A stretch of DNA of 64,000 nt from Bdellovibrionales bacterium CG10_big_fil_rev_8_21_14_0_10_45_34 (GTDB taxonomy: Bacteria; Bdellovibrionota; Bdellovibrionia; Bdellovibrionales; 1-14-0-10-45-34), in contig PEZS01000010.1 of assembly GCA_002778785.1 (NCBI GenBank), forward strand, positions 124,001 to 188,000, written 5' to 3'. Each line of letters opens with the position of its first letter. The stretch's first letter is position 1. Below are positions 8,605 to 17,454 of this stretch, piece after piece. A program made the translations under genes and the position numbers. The notes under the pieces were generated by a model that saw nothing but the letters and a program-made list of their open reading frames with translations, was not told where the DNA came from and made no database searches.

Positions 8605-8904
8605 TTAGTGACGTCTTTCTTCAATTATCTTTTCTTTAGACTCTTTAACGCGCCTAGATAGAATATGACTAGCTTTTGTGATCATCTCGTAGAGATCTCC
8701 GCCTTTTTCGCTAGCAATAATGTCATGTTTCCAGGCATGAACTTTCATCAAAGCAGAAAACACCTTGGGATTTGTTTCGTTCAAAATGACATCCACTGTG
8801 CTTTCGGCAGGCAAGATAGCGTCTAGGCCTTCGAGGTGTTCAGCCACATGAGTTTCGATGCTTTCTGTTAGGTCGAAGTGTTCGCATTTGATCACATGTT
8901 TCAT
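8605..8904 (-). CDS. hpf: Ribosome hibernation promoting factor (HPF/YfiA family)
   Basis: HPF binds the 30S decoding centre in stationary phase and silences ribosomes. The 99-residue length is that of the short form without the dimerising C-terminal domain. The fold is shown by the opening strand-helix (HFDLTESIETHVAEHL), the central AWKHDIIASEKGGDLYEMI, where family members have a DMYAAID-like helix, and a basic helix RRVKESKEKI. A perfect AGGAGGA lies just before the ATG. It lies 56 nt downstream of the lipoprotein that ends the infA-lpxD operon and may belong to it. Confidence 0.88.
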   Translation of the reverse strand: MKHVIKCEHFDLTESIETHVAEHLEGLDAILPAESTVDVILNETNPKVFSALMKVHAWKHDIIASEKGGDLYEMITKASHILSRRVKESKEKIIEERRH

Positions 8905-8908
8905 ATTG

Positions 8909-8915
8909 TCCTCCT
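8909..8915 (-). promoter_or_regulatory. Strong Shine-Dalgarno of hpf
   Basis: AGGAGGA on the minus strand, 4 nt before the hpf ATG. It is among the best ribosome binding sites in the window and fixes the hpf start. Confidence 0.7.
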
Positions 8916-8960
8916 AGTTCTATAATTGTGCCTATATTCGAAAAATCAAGGCACGGCCTC

Positions 8961-10118
8961 CTACTTTTTCTTGCTAGTCTCTATAAGCGATTTATATCGC
9001 TTTAATTGAGCTTTGACGTCTGGAGGTATATTGGTCCCTAGCGAGCCACTGAAAGATACAACAATGGCGTCCTCAAGCTCTTTGTAGCAGGCTTTTGCAA
9101 CGGAGGTTTTAGGGTCTTTGACGATACACTCCTTGAGGTACATTTCGGAAAGTGGATAGAGAAGATTTTCTTTTAAATGGCGATCACAAGTCGCCAGCCA
9201 TAGCAAAAGACTCTGTGTTTGTTCAGAAGGCAGGTCTTCATTGAGACGTTTATAAATTATACCAGAGAGCCTAAGATAGACGACAGCTTGTCGGTCTAGA
9301 TCTTCGGTCGCAAAGGCTTGAGCCCTGTCGTAAAGGCATTTTGCTTCTATGAAATCTGACTGATTCTTGCAGTATTCCTGATTTTTCCAGGCCTGGAATT
9401 CGCCAATCCAGGCTTCGATTGATTTTCTGAGCGGTGGTGGAAGCTTTCGGTTTTTCAAAATCTTAGTGAAGTCTTCTACGCCCTGCTCAGGATCTTGCCT
9501 GTTCCGCGCGACTATGGCGAGATTTCTATTCAAAGCAGATTCAAGCTGTTCATGGTTGGTATTCTTGGGGTAACTTACAATCACTTCTGCAAATAAGTTG
9601 TAAGCTCCTTTGAATTCGCGCGTGAGGTAAAGCCACTCGGCTTTCTCAAATTTGCTATCAAATGATTCCGATTTTTCTTGCGTTGACAAAGACGACTGCC
9701 AGTTCATCTGAACATGGCAGGTCATGCAGATACCGTAAGTACTCTTCGCCATCCATCGAGCATATTCTTTGTTGCCCCCCTCAAAGGCTTGCGCAGTTCC
9801 TACAAGGTGCTCTTGCAAAACTTCTCTAGAGGCACGAAATCCGGGCAATTTCAGCATGTGCTGATCGAGGGAACTTTTCGACACATCAGCCATGTGCCGA
9901 AGAGCCGTCTGAATGGGGACTTGATTTGCTTTAGCATCGAATCGTTTTTGACTAGAAAGATAAGGTTCGAGCTTCTTTAAGTCAGTGTAGAACTCGCGCA
10001 TAACTCCTGTAACGGAGGATTGATTCTCTGCTGGCTTTTCTTGAGAAGCTTTTTTGCCTGAAGAGCACGAAACTAAAAGAAAACTAGCTAAAAAAACCAG
10101 CGAAAACTTTGATCTCAT
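8961..10118 (-). CDS. Lipoprotein with a cytochrome c'-like haem site and a helical C-terminal region
   Basis: The 385-residue product has a lipoprotein signal (FLASFLLVSC, lipobox Cys at about 18). Residues 35-140 look like a four-helix bundle ending in CMTCH (Cys131, Cys134, His135), the covalent haem-binding motif. A haem site at the end of the last helix is the cytochrome c' arrangement. Residues 150-380 are all-helical, with TPR-like pairs of helices and extra cysteines (YCKNQ, KCLYD, ATCDRH). It overlaps the upstream nuclease gene by 4 nt (ATGA). Probably a periplasmic-face lipoprotein that binds one haem c; electron-transfer or gas-sensing role is inferred. Confidence 0.72.
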   Translation of the reverse strand: MRSKFSLVFLASFLLVSCSSGKKASQEKPAENQSSVTGVMREFYTDLKKLEPYLSSQKRFDAKANQVPIQTALRHMADVSKSSLDQHMLKLPGFRASREVLQEHLVGTAQAFEGGNKEYARWMAKSTYGICMTCHVQMNWQSSLSTQEKSESFDSKFEKAEWLYLTREFKGAYNLFAEVIVSYPKNTNHEQLESALNRNLAIVARNRQDPEQGVEDFTKILKNRKLPPPLRKSIEAWIGEFQAWKNQEYCKNQSDFIEAKCLYDRAQAFATEDLDRQAVVYLRLSGIIYKRLNEDLPSEQTQSLLLWLATCDRHLKENLLYPLSEMYLKECIVKDPKTSVAKACYKELEDAIVVSFSGSLGTNIPPDVKAQLKRYKSLIETSKKK

Positions 10119-10882
10119 GGAAGGTCCTCCGAAGTTTGTCCTTGGATGTCAAATTCTGCGACTAGGGCCGCATGATCTGAAAGTCTATTCCATGGGCGGC
10201 CACTAATCACCTTCTGATTTAAAAGGTCGAGCCCTCGAAAGTAGATCCTGTCAAGTTTTAATAGGGGCATTGCTGATGGAAACGATCTGGCATGACGTCT
10301 TGTCGTAGACCAAAAGATTTCAGAAAGTTTGTTGTTTTGCGAAAAAAGAGGCGTGAGTTTTTGGTTCCAATCGTTGAAGTCGCCTGCGAATAGGATTTTT
10401 TCTTTGGCATTAGTGTTTTCAGAAAGCCATTTTGACATCCATTTCGCCTGTGACCACCTGCCTGCTTCCAAAAGATCGAAATGAGTGCAGCACAATAAAA
10501 TATTTTGACCTTTCTCTTCAATGTTAAGCCGACACGTGAGTAGGCCGCGTTTCTCTAGTTTGTTTGTGGAAATGTCATAATTGATAACGTCCTCAAGTGC
10601 AAACCGACTGAGGATTGCATTTCCGTGATGGCCGCGCGAGTGAACAGAGTTCTTTCCATAGGCGTGATGGTCCCAAATCTCATGTGCTAAGTATTCGAGC
10701 TGAGTGCTTGGGTTCGGTAGAGCCGATTCATCATGAAAATCATGTAGCATACCTCCCACTTCTTGCAGGAACACGAGATCTGCCTCTAACTGGCGTATGC
10801 CCGCCCTCAGTTCCTCGAGTATTTTGGTTCCCCGCCAATTGTAACCTTTATGAATGTTATAGGATAGAACTCGAAGTCTCAT
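10115..10882 (-). CDS. Endonuclease/exonuclease/phosphatase family protein
   Basis: The protein has the EEP fold signatures in order: LSYNIHKG with the metal-binding Asn, DLVFLQEVGG with the metal-binding Glu, HGNAILSRF, CTHFDLLEAGR, LFAGDFNDW with the catalytic Asp and Asn, and SDHAALVAEF at the end. Family members include DNA and RNA nucleases and sugar or lipid phosphatases; this one has no signal peptide and is probably cytoplasmic. I start at ATG 10882 because it overlaps the upstream stop as TAATG. A longer form would begin inside the preceding gene. It is translationally coupled on both sides. Confidence 0.88.
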   Translation of the reverse strand: MRLRVLSYNIHKGYNWRGTKILEELRAGIRQLEADLVFLQEVGGMLHDFHDESALPNPSTQLEYLAHEIWDHHAYGKNSVHSRGHHGNAILSRFALEDVINYDISTNKLEKRGLLTCRLNIEEKGQNILLCCTHFDLLEAGRWSQAKWMSKWLSENTNAKEKILFAGDFNDWNQKLTPLFSQNNKLSEIFWSTTRRHARSFPSAMPLLKLDRIYFRGLDLLNQKVISGRPWNRLSDHAALVAEFDIQGQTSEDLP

Positions 10883-11820
10883 TATTTTGCTTGAGAGCGG
10901 TCTATCCAAAGAATTCCGTTTGATGTTTCAAGAAGCGATAAGGCAACGCTGCCAATGAGTCTTGATTCAAACTTTCCGGACTCAGATCCCAGTGCAACCA
11001 TAACGCCCTTTTTCTTTGACAAAGAAGTCAGTTCATCAATCAAGGAAACGTCAGAACCTTTTAATGTAAGCTTTGCTGGCACCTTGCTTTGCCTAGCAAG
11101 GTTAAGGAAGTCCGCCCCATTTTTTTGTGCATTTTTTCTTTCTGCAGTCGACATAGGAGTTGATGTGATCCAGCCGCCGCCAATGATATAAACGCCAGAC
11201 TGGATAAGCGCGCTCATATTCGAAACAATCTTATGGTAGACAATGACCTTTGCACTGAAATGTTTGGCGTATCGCAAAACATGAGCAAACGCTTTTCGGC
11301 TAGAAGTTGAAAAATCAGTGGCGAACACAATGGTTTTTAAAGCAGAAAGATCTAATCTGTCGCTAGGAACTACAAGCAGGGGCGTTTTGCTTTTAAAAAG
11401 CAAGCTTTGAGTGAAGCTTCCAGCGCCGCGACCTTCGTAGTCTGGGGAAGTCTTGAGTGTCACGATACATTGTGCTCGCTGAGAGCGCGCGAAGCGGGAA
11501 AGCAAGAGAGCCGCCTGATCTTGCCCTGGCTTCGTGGAGCGAAGAATCTTAAGAGGACGAACTCCACCTTGTTCAAATTTTTTAAGGAGATTTCTTGATT
11601 CTTCTAATACAGCCAGTTCCAGCTTTTGTGAGAAGGCTACAGAGAAAGTTTGTTCAATCTGGAATATATCAGGCGACATGACAAAAACGGGTTGGACGAT
11701 TACTCCTCGTTCAGCGAAAAACAGGCTCAACGACTTGAGTAATCTTTTGTTGTACTTCAGAAATTTAGGCTGAGGGTCAATGGCCCAAAGAATCTTTTTG
11801 AGAGTTTGATCTGATTTCAT
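10882..11820 (-). CDS. Tandem universal stress protein (two UspA domains)
   Basis: The 312-residue protein has two UspA-like Rossmann domains. The first covers about residues 7-140 (KKILWAIDPQP start); the second covers about 150-310 and opens with LKTIVFATDFSTSSRKAF. It contains ALGSESGKFESRLIGSVA, a variant of the G-x2-G-x9-G-S/T nucleotide loop, so ATP binding is possible but not certain. I chose ATG 11820, 16 nt after the lpxD stop, over an upstream in-frame start that would overlap lpxD. Stress-linked roles are typical of the family; the partner is unknown. Confidence 0.88.
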   Translation of the reverse strand: MKSDQTLKKILWAIDPQPKFLKYNKRLLKSLSLFFAERGVIVQPVFVMSPDIFQIEQTFSVAFSQKLELAVLEESRNLLKKFEQGGVRPLKILRSTKPGQDQAALLLSRFARSQRAQCIVTLKTSPDYEGRGAGSFTQSLLFKSKTPLLVVPSDRLDLSALKTIVFATDFSTSSRKAFAHVLRYAKHFSAKVIVYHKIVSNMSALIQSGVYIIGGGWITSTPMSTAERKNAQKNGADFLNLARQSKVPAKLTLKGSDVSLIDELTSLSKKKGVMVALGSESGKFESRLIGSVALSLLETSNGILWIDRSQAK

Positions 11821-11836
11821 AGGCCATTCACTCTTT

Positions 11837-12889
11837 CTATTTAAGTAGTTTTTTAAGTCTCCTAATATCATTTACCATATCTGGTAGGCGGCTCAATGCT
11901 GATAAAATACGGAGATGCTTTTGAAGACTTTGCAGTGGATATCCTGCGTAGGCACCAGCTTCTTGTACGTCTTTTGAGACTCCGGCCATACCCCCCAGTT
12001 GGACGCGGTCAGCCACATGGACATGATCCGATACGGAAGCTCTGCCGGCTGCAAGGACGTACTTTCCGAGCGTGGAGGAGCCTGCCATCATGAATCCTGC
12101 CGTCAAAACAGAGCCTTCACCAACGCTGCAGTTGTGAGCAATGTGGATCAGATTGTCTAGCTTCGCGCCCTTACCAATAACCGTTGCCCCAAAGGTGGCT
12201 CGGTCAATCGTACAGTTGGCGCCAATTTCCACTTCATCTTCAATTATTACGTAGCCTCTTTGGGGAATCGAGTGATGTCGACCGGAGCTATCAGTTGTGA
12301 GCCCAAAACCTCGAGATCCTATGGTAGTATTTGGTCCAATCTCACAAAAACTGCCAACTCTTGTTCCAAACTGAATAATGGCTCCTGAATGGATCACTGT
12401 GTTATCACCGACGCAAACTCCGTCTTCGAGAACAACATTGGCTCCGATGACGGCGTGCTTTCCAACTTTAACATGCTTTCCTAGGGTCGCATTCGGTCCA
12501 ACAAAAGCTGTGGGATCAACAAGGCAGTCAACACCGATCACAGCAGAAGGGTCCGTCTGCCTGGGCCATTGGCTCCAAGGTTCGGTGGTAAAAAAACGCT
12601 CAATAATCTTCGCGGCTGTCAGTGTTGGATTTGCACAGACGACAATCGCTATGTTTTTGTCTTCTACGAGAGGGTGTGCCGCTTGAGCCAATTTATCGTT
12701 TACCAAAAGGGCCGCGGGCGCCTTTAGCTGAAGCTGCGAAAGCATTTTAGGCTGCGCGGCATAACTGATGGTGAAAGGGCGCTGCTCTTCGATGGGTGTA
12801 ACGTCTTCAACCAAAAAGTCAGGGATTCTCTTAAACGGGGTGGCGTCGGGGGTGGATTCTAAAATGACGCTAAACGGTATTTGAATCAT
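11837..12889 (-). CDS. lpxD: UDP-3-O-acylglucosamine N-acyltransferase (LpxD)
   Basis: LpxD adds the second hydroxyacyl chain in lipid A synthesis, acting on UDP-3-O-acyl-glucosamine with acyl-ACP. The 350-residue length is normal. An N-terminal uridine-binding domain is followed from about residue 105 by many hexapeptide repeats forming a left-handed beta helix (for example [18 protein letters not shown]). The catalytic-region motif [21 protein letters not shown] contains the active His. The start overlaps the infA stop by 4 nt (ATGA). Finding lpxD behind infA, without fabZ or lpxA, is unusual. It implies an outer membrane with lipid A. Confidence 0.96.
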   Translation of the reverse strand: MIQIPFSVILESTPDATPFKRIPDFLVEDVTPIEEQRPFTISYAAQPKMLSQLQLKAPAALLVNDKLAQAAHPLVEDKNIAIVVCANPTLTAAKIIERFFTTEPWSQWPRQTDPSAVIGVDCLVDPTAFVGPNATLGKHVKVGKHAVIGANVVLEDGVCVGDNTVIHSGAIIQFGTRVGSFCEIGPNTTIGSRGFGLTTDSSGRHHSIPQRGYVIIEDEVEIGANCTIDRATFGATVIGKGAKLDNLIHIAHNCSVGEGSVLTAGFMMAGSSTLGKYVLAAGRASVSDHVHVADRVQLGGMAGVSKDVQEAGAYAGYPLQSLQKHLRILSALSRLPDMVNDIRRLKKLLK

Positions 12890-13104
12890 TTGTGCCGGTA
12901 CATAATAAGACCATGTGTGGGGTCATACGGAGACAAACCGACTGTCACTTTATCCCCCACCACGACTCGAATATTGAATCGACGCATTTTGCCGCAGAGC
13001 TTCGCTGAGACTTCTACGCCGTTGTCTAGTTTCACTTTATAGAGGCCGCCCGCCCCCGCATCGACCACTTTTCCATCAATTTGTGCTAAATCGTCTCTCG
13101 CCAT
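12886..13104 (-). CDS. infA: Translation initiation factor IF-1
   Basis: IF-1 sits in the ribosomal A site during initiation. The 72-residue OB-fold protein opens [17 protein letters not shown]. It contains [24 protein letters not shown] and ends [12 protein letters not shown], close to the family consensus with some substitutions. It is not in a ribosomal-protein operon here but is the first gene of infA-lpxD-usp-EEP-lipoprotein, overlapping lpxD by 4 nt. If a second infA exists elsewhere, this could be a paralogue. Confidence 0.95.
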   Translation of the reverse strand: MARDDLAQIDGKVVDAGAGGLYKVKLDNGVEVSAKLCGKMRRFNIRVVVGDKVTVGLSPYDPTHGLIMYRHK

Positions 13105-13172
13105 AATCTAATGATTTGCCTTTGCTTCAAAATAGTTTACTTAACTCGCCATAAAAGAGAGTGCAGCATTTA

Positions 13173-13186
13173 TATCTCTTGAGATA
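13173..13186. promoter_or_regulatory. Palindrome between divergent infA and tex
   Basis: TATCTC-TT-GAGATA is a perfect 6-bp inverted repeat in an AT-rich setting (TTTA before, AATAAA after). It lies in the 132-nt intergenic space between the divergently transcribed infA and tex. Such a site could be an operator, but no regulator is known. Confidence 0.3.
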
Positions 13187-13236
13187 AATAAATGACATGA
13201 TTCATCGTGACAAGGGGAACTTGAAACGGGGTAGGT

Positions 13237-15855
13237 ATGGGGCTGAATTGGATAAGTTTTTTTAACGAGCAGTGTCCGGGCATACCTGAGAGCGCTGTCA
13301 AAGCAGTTCTGGGGCTGGTTCAAGACGGGGCCACCGTGCCGTTTATTGCCAGATACAGAAAAGAAAAAACGGGCAACTTGGATGAAGTTCAGGTCCAGGC
13401 GGTCATCGACCTGCATGCTACCTTTGAAGAGGTCATCAAGAGACAGGCCTACATTTTAAAAGAGATTGAGTCCCAGGGTAATCTCAACGAAAATCTTAAA
13501 AAGTTGATTTTAGAAACGAAATCCCTCGGCGAGCTCGAAGAGATTTATCGCCCCTACAAAAAGAAAAAGAAAACCAAAGCAACACTTGCTCGAGAAGCGG
13601 GCATCGAACCCTTTGCCGATTGGCTTTTGTCCATCTGCCGGGCGGAGCAAACTGACTCTCTGTCGGTAGACATTAAGGCGAGGGAGTTTACAAACGCAGC
13701 CAAGGGATTCTTGACTTACGACATGGTTATCAAAGGGGCACAAGATATCGTTGGCGAAAAAGTATCAATTGATCCTGAGTTGAGAGCTTGGTTACTTGCC
13801 GATGTACTTGAGTACGGAAAAATTCAAAGCCGCGCCGGAAAGAAGTACAAAGCGAACTCAAAATTCGAAATGTATCAGGAGTTTGAAGAACCCATCAAAA
13901 AACTGTTCGAAGAAAAAGCATCTCACCGGTATTTGGCCATGAGGCGAGGTTGGCAAGAAAGTGAACTCACAGTCACCATTTTACTTCGCGATGAAGAAGG
14001 GGTGGAAGCAAAATTTCAGAATTGGGCGTCACCTGCGCCGGCAGCCAGTGATTCGGCAATTTGTCAGATGTGTAAAGGGCTAGTAAGAGAGGCTGCTAAA
14101 AGTGCCTTTCAGCTGAGCGTTTTGCCCTCAGTTACAAATGAAGTTCACAGGAGATTAAAAGATCAAGCTGACGAACACGCGATACGTGTGTTTTCGGAAA
14201 ACGTTCGAAAGCTATTGCTGGCTAGTCCGTTCGGCCCACGCTGCGTCTTGGGAGTGGATCCAGGTGTTCGAACAGGAGCAAAAGTGGCCCTTGTCGATAA
14301 GGGTGGTAACTATTTGTCTCATACGGTGATGCATTTTTTAGGAGAGCAAGTTGAAGGCACCAAGAAAATGCTCGGAGAACTGTTTGCCACCATCCCGGTT
14401 GACGCAATCGGAGTCGGTAATGGAACCGCTGGGCGCGAGACCGAAGCAGCGGTACGAAAGATCGTCCAAGAACTTGGGCTCACTATTCCAGTTGTTTTGG
14501 TTAACGAAAGTGGCGCAAGTATTTATTCGGCATCCGAAGTTGCGCGTGAAGAGTTTCCGAATCTTGACCTGACAGTTAGAGGGGCTATTTCGATTGCTCG
14601 CAGGTTGCAGGACCCACTGGCGGAACTTGTTAAAATTGATCCCAAAAGTATTGGAGTCGGTCAGTATCAGCACGATGTCTCTCAGCCCAGGCTTAAGAAA
14701 TCTTTGGATTTTATTGTTCAATCGTGCGTGAACCACGTTGGTGTTAATCTCAATACAGCTTCTAGCTATTTGCTTCAGTATGTATCAGGAATTGGGCCGC
14801 AACTTGCGCAGCAAATTGTTGGACATAGAAAAGAAAAGGGTCTCTTTAAATCACGCGATGAACTTTTGAGTGTGCCGAAGTTTTCCTCGAAAGCGTTTGA
14901 GCAGGGGGCAGGTTTCTTGCGAGTGCTCGAGTCAGATAACGTGCTCGATAGAACCGGAATTCACCCAGAAAGATATGGTGCGGTGAGAGATATGGCTCAA
15001 ACCTTGGGTCTTACGCTGTCACAGCTTGCTAGTCTCGACGGCATCTCAAAATTAAAAGAAGAGAAAGCGAAATTTGCGCCACTCATTGGAGAGTTCACTT
15101 TTGTTGATATTGTGTCAGAGCTTGAAAAACCGGGGCGTGATCCACGTGATCCTTATAAGGTTTTCACTTTTCGAGAAGACATTCACGAACTTAAAGACCT
15201 TAAAGAAGGAATGCTTTGTCCGGGCATTGTAACTAATGTGACTAACTTTGGTGCTTTTGTGGATATCGGAGTCCACCAGGACGGCTTGGCTCATATCTCG
15301 GAGCTGACTCACAAATTTGTAGACGATCCCAAGTTGGTGGTTAGTCCCGGTGATCAAGTTCAAGTGAAAGTGCTAAAGGTCGACCTCGATAAAAAACAAA
15401 TCGCTCTTACGATGAAGCTCACGGATCCGCCTGCAAGATCTCCTGGTCAAACCAGATCGCCACACAATCGTGCCGGGGGTTCTGAAAGTAGAGAGACCCG
15501 CCCAAGGCGTAGACCTGAGAACTCAGAGGCGCCTCAAAGAAGTGGTGATGGCGACAGTCGCTCTGCCAATCGCCCTGCTCGGCGAGATCGAAATGGGGAG
15601 TCGGGTGGCGATGCTCGGCGCTTTTCGGGTAGAAGCGGCAGCGAACGCCCACAAGGCCGAAGGGGCGATGCACCCAAAGAAGGTTCAACGCAAAAAGGTG
15701 GCGGAGCAAAATTTCGAGATGAAAAAGGTAGATCCGGCGATCGTCAAAAAAACTTTGGCGGCAAAGATGGCTCGAAAGCACAACCAAGACGTGAAGGTGG
15801 CAAACCGTTCAACAATTCTTTTGCTGACCTAGCCAGTTTGCTAAAGAGGAATTGA
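13237..15855 (+). CDS. tex: Tex-family S1 RNA-binding protein with long RG-rich tail
   Basis: Tex proteins bind nucleic acid and affect transcription and RNA decay. The N-terminal helical Tex domain (GATVPFIARYRKEKTG) is followed by the YqgF-like core (VLGVDPGVRTGAKVALVD), helix-hairpin-helix motifs (YVSGIGPQLAQQIVGHR) and an S1 domain (GMLCPGIVTNVTNFGAFVDIGVHQDGLAH). Ordinary Tex proteins end soon after S1 at roughly 720-790 residues. This one has 872, with about 140 extra residues rich in Arg, Gly, Ser and Asp (RRDRNGESGGDARRFSGRSG) that are probably disordered and RNA-binding. GGGGTAGGT precedes the ATG. Confidence 0.95.
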   Translation: MGLNWISFFNEQCPGIPESAVKAVLGLVQDGATVPFIARYRKEKTGNLDEVQVQAVIDLHATFEEVIKRQAYILKEIESQGNLNENLKKLILETKSLGELEEIYRPYKKKKKTKATLAREAGIEPFADWLLSICRAEQTDSLSVDIKAREFTNAAKGFLTYDMVIKGAQDIVGEKVSIDPELRAWLLADVLEYGKIQSRAGKKYKANSKFEMYQEFEEPIKKLFEEKASHRYLAMRRGWQESELTVTILLRDEEGVEAKFQNWASPAPAASDSAICQMCKGLVREAAKSAFQLSVLPSVTNEVHRRLKDQADEHAIRVFSENVRKLLLASPFGPRCVLGVDPGVRTGAKVALVDKGGNYLSHTVMHFLGEQVEGTKKMLGELFATIPVDAIGVGNGTAGRETEAAVRKIVQELGLTIPVVLVNESGASIYSASEVAREEFPNLDLTVRGAISIARRLQDPLAELVKIDPKSIGVGQYQHDVSQPRLKKSLDFIVQSCVNHVGVNLNTASSYLLQYVSGIGPQLAQQIVGHRKEKGLFKSRDELLSVPKFSSKAFEQGAGFLRVLESDNVLDRTGIHPERYGAVRDMAQTLGLTLSQLASLDGISKLKEEKAKFAPLIGEFTFVDIVSELEKPGRDPRDPYKVFTFREDIHELKDLKEGMLCPGIVTNVTNFGAFVDIGVHQDGLAHISELTHKFVDDPKLVVSPGDQVQVKVLKVDLDKKQIALTMKLTDPPARSPGQTRSPHNRAGGSESRETRPRRRPENSEAPQRSGDGDSRSANRPARRDRNGESGGDARRFSGRSGSERPQGRRGDAPKEGSTQKGGGAKFRDEKGRSGDRQKNFGGKDGSKAQPRREGGKPFNNSFADLASLLKRN

Positions 15856-15965
15856 TCACTAGCTAGAAAAAAAGCTGACAGTGTAATTTAGAGGAAGCGG
15901 GAATTAGGCCAGAGAAGACTTGGACCTTGCTCAAGTCCAAGCCCTCTTGGCCCATGTGACCAAAT

Positions 15966-16151
15966 CTACAAATGGACGGATGATTCGCCCATCCATTCAG
16001 AGTAATGGTAGACATCGCTGTGATACTTGCAGTCGTCGCAAAAGCGCTGGAAGCGATTTCGCGCAGCGAATTCTCGGTTGCAGATATTGCAACTTCTCCT
16101 AGGACGGTCTCCTACTTTAACGCGAGCTGAAAATTTGCTTTTGTTTTTCAT
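15966..16151 (-). CDS. Small zinc-ribbon-like protein
   Basis: The 61-residue protein is basic at the N-terminus and has two CxxC knuckles (CNIC and CDDC, about 18 residues apart) that would bind one zinc ion. Its ending, YHYSEW, is aromatic-rich. AAAGGACAGGAAC precedes the ATG. The arrangement and basic charge suggest a nucleic-acid- or ribosome-associated zinc ribbon. It converges with tex. No named family is claimed. Confidence 0.65.
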   Translation of the reverse strand: MKNKSKFSARVKVGDRPRRSCNICNREFAARNRFQRFCDDCKYHSDVYHYSEWMGESSVHL

Positions 16152-16539
16152 GTTCCTGTCCTTTCAACAAGTCCAAATCCCCATAATGTGTAACGGGTTG
16201 CTCAAGAGTTTACGACTTTTTGAACACTAAGTCCAACGAGCTACCCCGCCATGTATGCGCAAGTTTTTCGCACCTATTGCACTTTATACCCACTCTGGTA
16301 CTGAATTGCACCATTTTTTGTTTACATATGGGCTTCAGCTGGCCGCCATTTGGCTAATGGAGTTTAAGAACTATTGAACAGGTAAGGTTTTTATTTGAAA
16401 CGCGTAGTGTCGTAAAATTTACAACTAATGGCTGGCGTAAAATTCAATAATTTTTATTGTGAGAAATTCACACTTTAGAAGTCTAAGAAGGTCTCTTTCG
16501 ACGCTGCCCAGGGAAGGGCAGAAGTTGGAGCCCACAAGA
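16152..16539. other. Gene-free stretch
   Basis: No open frame of note lies in these 388 nt. It holds the presumed promoter of the zinc-ribbon gene at its left end. In the middle is an AT-rich part with two small inverted repeats (CAATAA-TTT-TTATTG and TGTGA-GAAAT-TCACA near 16449-16475). CTGCCC/GGGCAG at 16504-16521 is a hairpin just after the minus-strand HAD gene that could act as its terminator, though no T-run follows. Confidence 0.4.
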
Positions 16540-17340
16540 CTACTCCTTTTGAGCTAGAATGTGTTCTGCCATTTCGACGAACCCATCACCACTTTCCTTG
16601 CCGGTAAGAAATTTGGGTAAATGGGTGATGTTGTCCATTGCTGCTACAATGTTTTGCACGCCCACACTGAGATCAAATAGACGGAACAAGGGTTCATCGT
16701 TGGGTGAGTCTCCAATGAAGACGCAGCTCTGATCTCTGATGACATCGGGTGCGTATTTTTTGAGATAAGTAACGACCATCGAGCTTTTGTCAAAGTCGCC
16801 AAACCACGCATTAACATGGATAGAGCTAATCTTGGCATTTGCACCAAACTTCTCGAACTTCGAGGCAATGAGCCGGACCTCCGGCATAGGTAAGGGTGGA
16901 GCAATATCCTCGGTAAAATCGACAGAAACGTCTGATATTCTAAAGTCCTGATCGCTAGAAAGCTGCGCTCGCGAATGCTCCTTAAGGAGTGACTCGGTGA
17001 ATTCGAGGAGGCGTTTTTGACCACTTCGTATTTCGTTGTAGGGTTCGGCGTAGGTCCGTTCCATTATCCTGTTTCTGTAAGAATAAATAAGAGCGCCGTT
17101 TTCACCGATGACACCTTCGACGGGCCAAAAACGAGCGATCATTTCGCACCACCCAGCCGGTCGTCCAGTTACCGGAACGACTCTTATTCCCTGGTCTTGG
17201 AGCTTCCACATGGCCTCATAGGAGGTTGCAAGGAGCTTCCCGTGAGTTGTTAGGGTGTCGTCAATGTCGGTGAATACATACTGGATATCAGGCACTTGCA
17301 GCTTTGACAGGGGGTTCATTGTTGGGGAGTTAGGGTTCAC
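16540..17340 (-). CDS. HAD-IIB (Cof-type) sugar-phosphate phosphatase-like hydrolase
   Basis: The 266-residue protein shows all four HAD motifs: FTDIDDTLTTHG (nucleophile and acid/base Asp), VVPVTGRPAGW, a Lys in the middle region (SKFEKFGANAK), and IGDSPNDEPLF. The GD..ND pair and the large cap between motifs II and III place it in HAD-IIB, which includes sucrose-phosphate, mannosyl-3-phosphoglycerate and phosphomannose phosphatases. The GTG start has GAGGAGG 4 nt upstream. Substrate unknown. Confidence 0.9.
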   Translation of the reverse strand: MNPNSPTMNPLSKLQVPDIQYVFTDIDDTLTTHGKLLATSYEAMWKLQDQGIRVVPVTGRPAGWCEMIARFWPVEGVIGENGALIYSYRNRIMERTYAEPYNEIRSGQKRLLEFTESLLKEHSRAQLSSDQDFRISDVSVDFTEDIAPPLPMPEVRLIASKFEKFGANAKISSIHVNAWFGDFDKSSMVVTYLKKYAPDVIRDQSCVFIGDSPNDEPLFRLFDLSVGVQNIVAAMDNITHLPKFLTGKESGDGFVEMAEHILAQKE

Positions 17341-17344
17341 GTTG

Positions 17345-17351
17345 CCTCCTC
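17345..17351 (-). promoter_or_regulatory. Shine-Dalgarno deciding the GTG start of the HAD gene
   Basis: GAGGAGG on the minus strand lies 4 nt before GTG 17340. It supports that start over the internal ATG seven codons later. Confidence 0.65.
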
Positions 17352-17454
17352 GGGTTGTCTCCTTGACCTTTGCATTAACTTTTTTGATTTCGCCTTGCGT
17401 ATGAGAAAAAAACCATTCATTTTTACTTTCAAGTCAACTTGGGTGGGCGCAGCA

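Noticed and set aside
15470-15832. 120-codon frame inside the tail of tex
   Set aside because: It arises from the biased composition of the RG-rich tail in another frame. No ribosome binding site or family signal.
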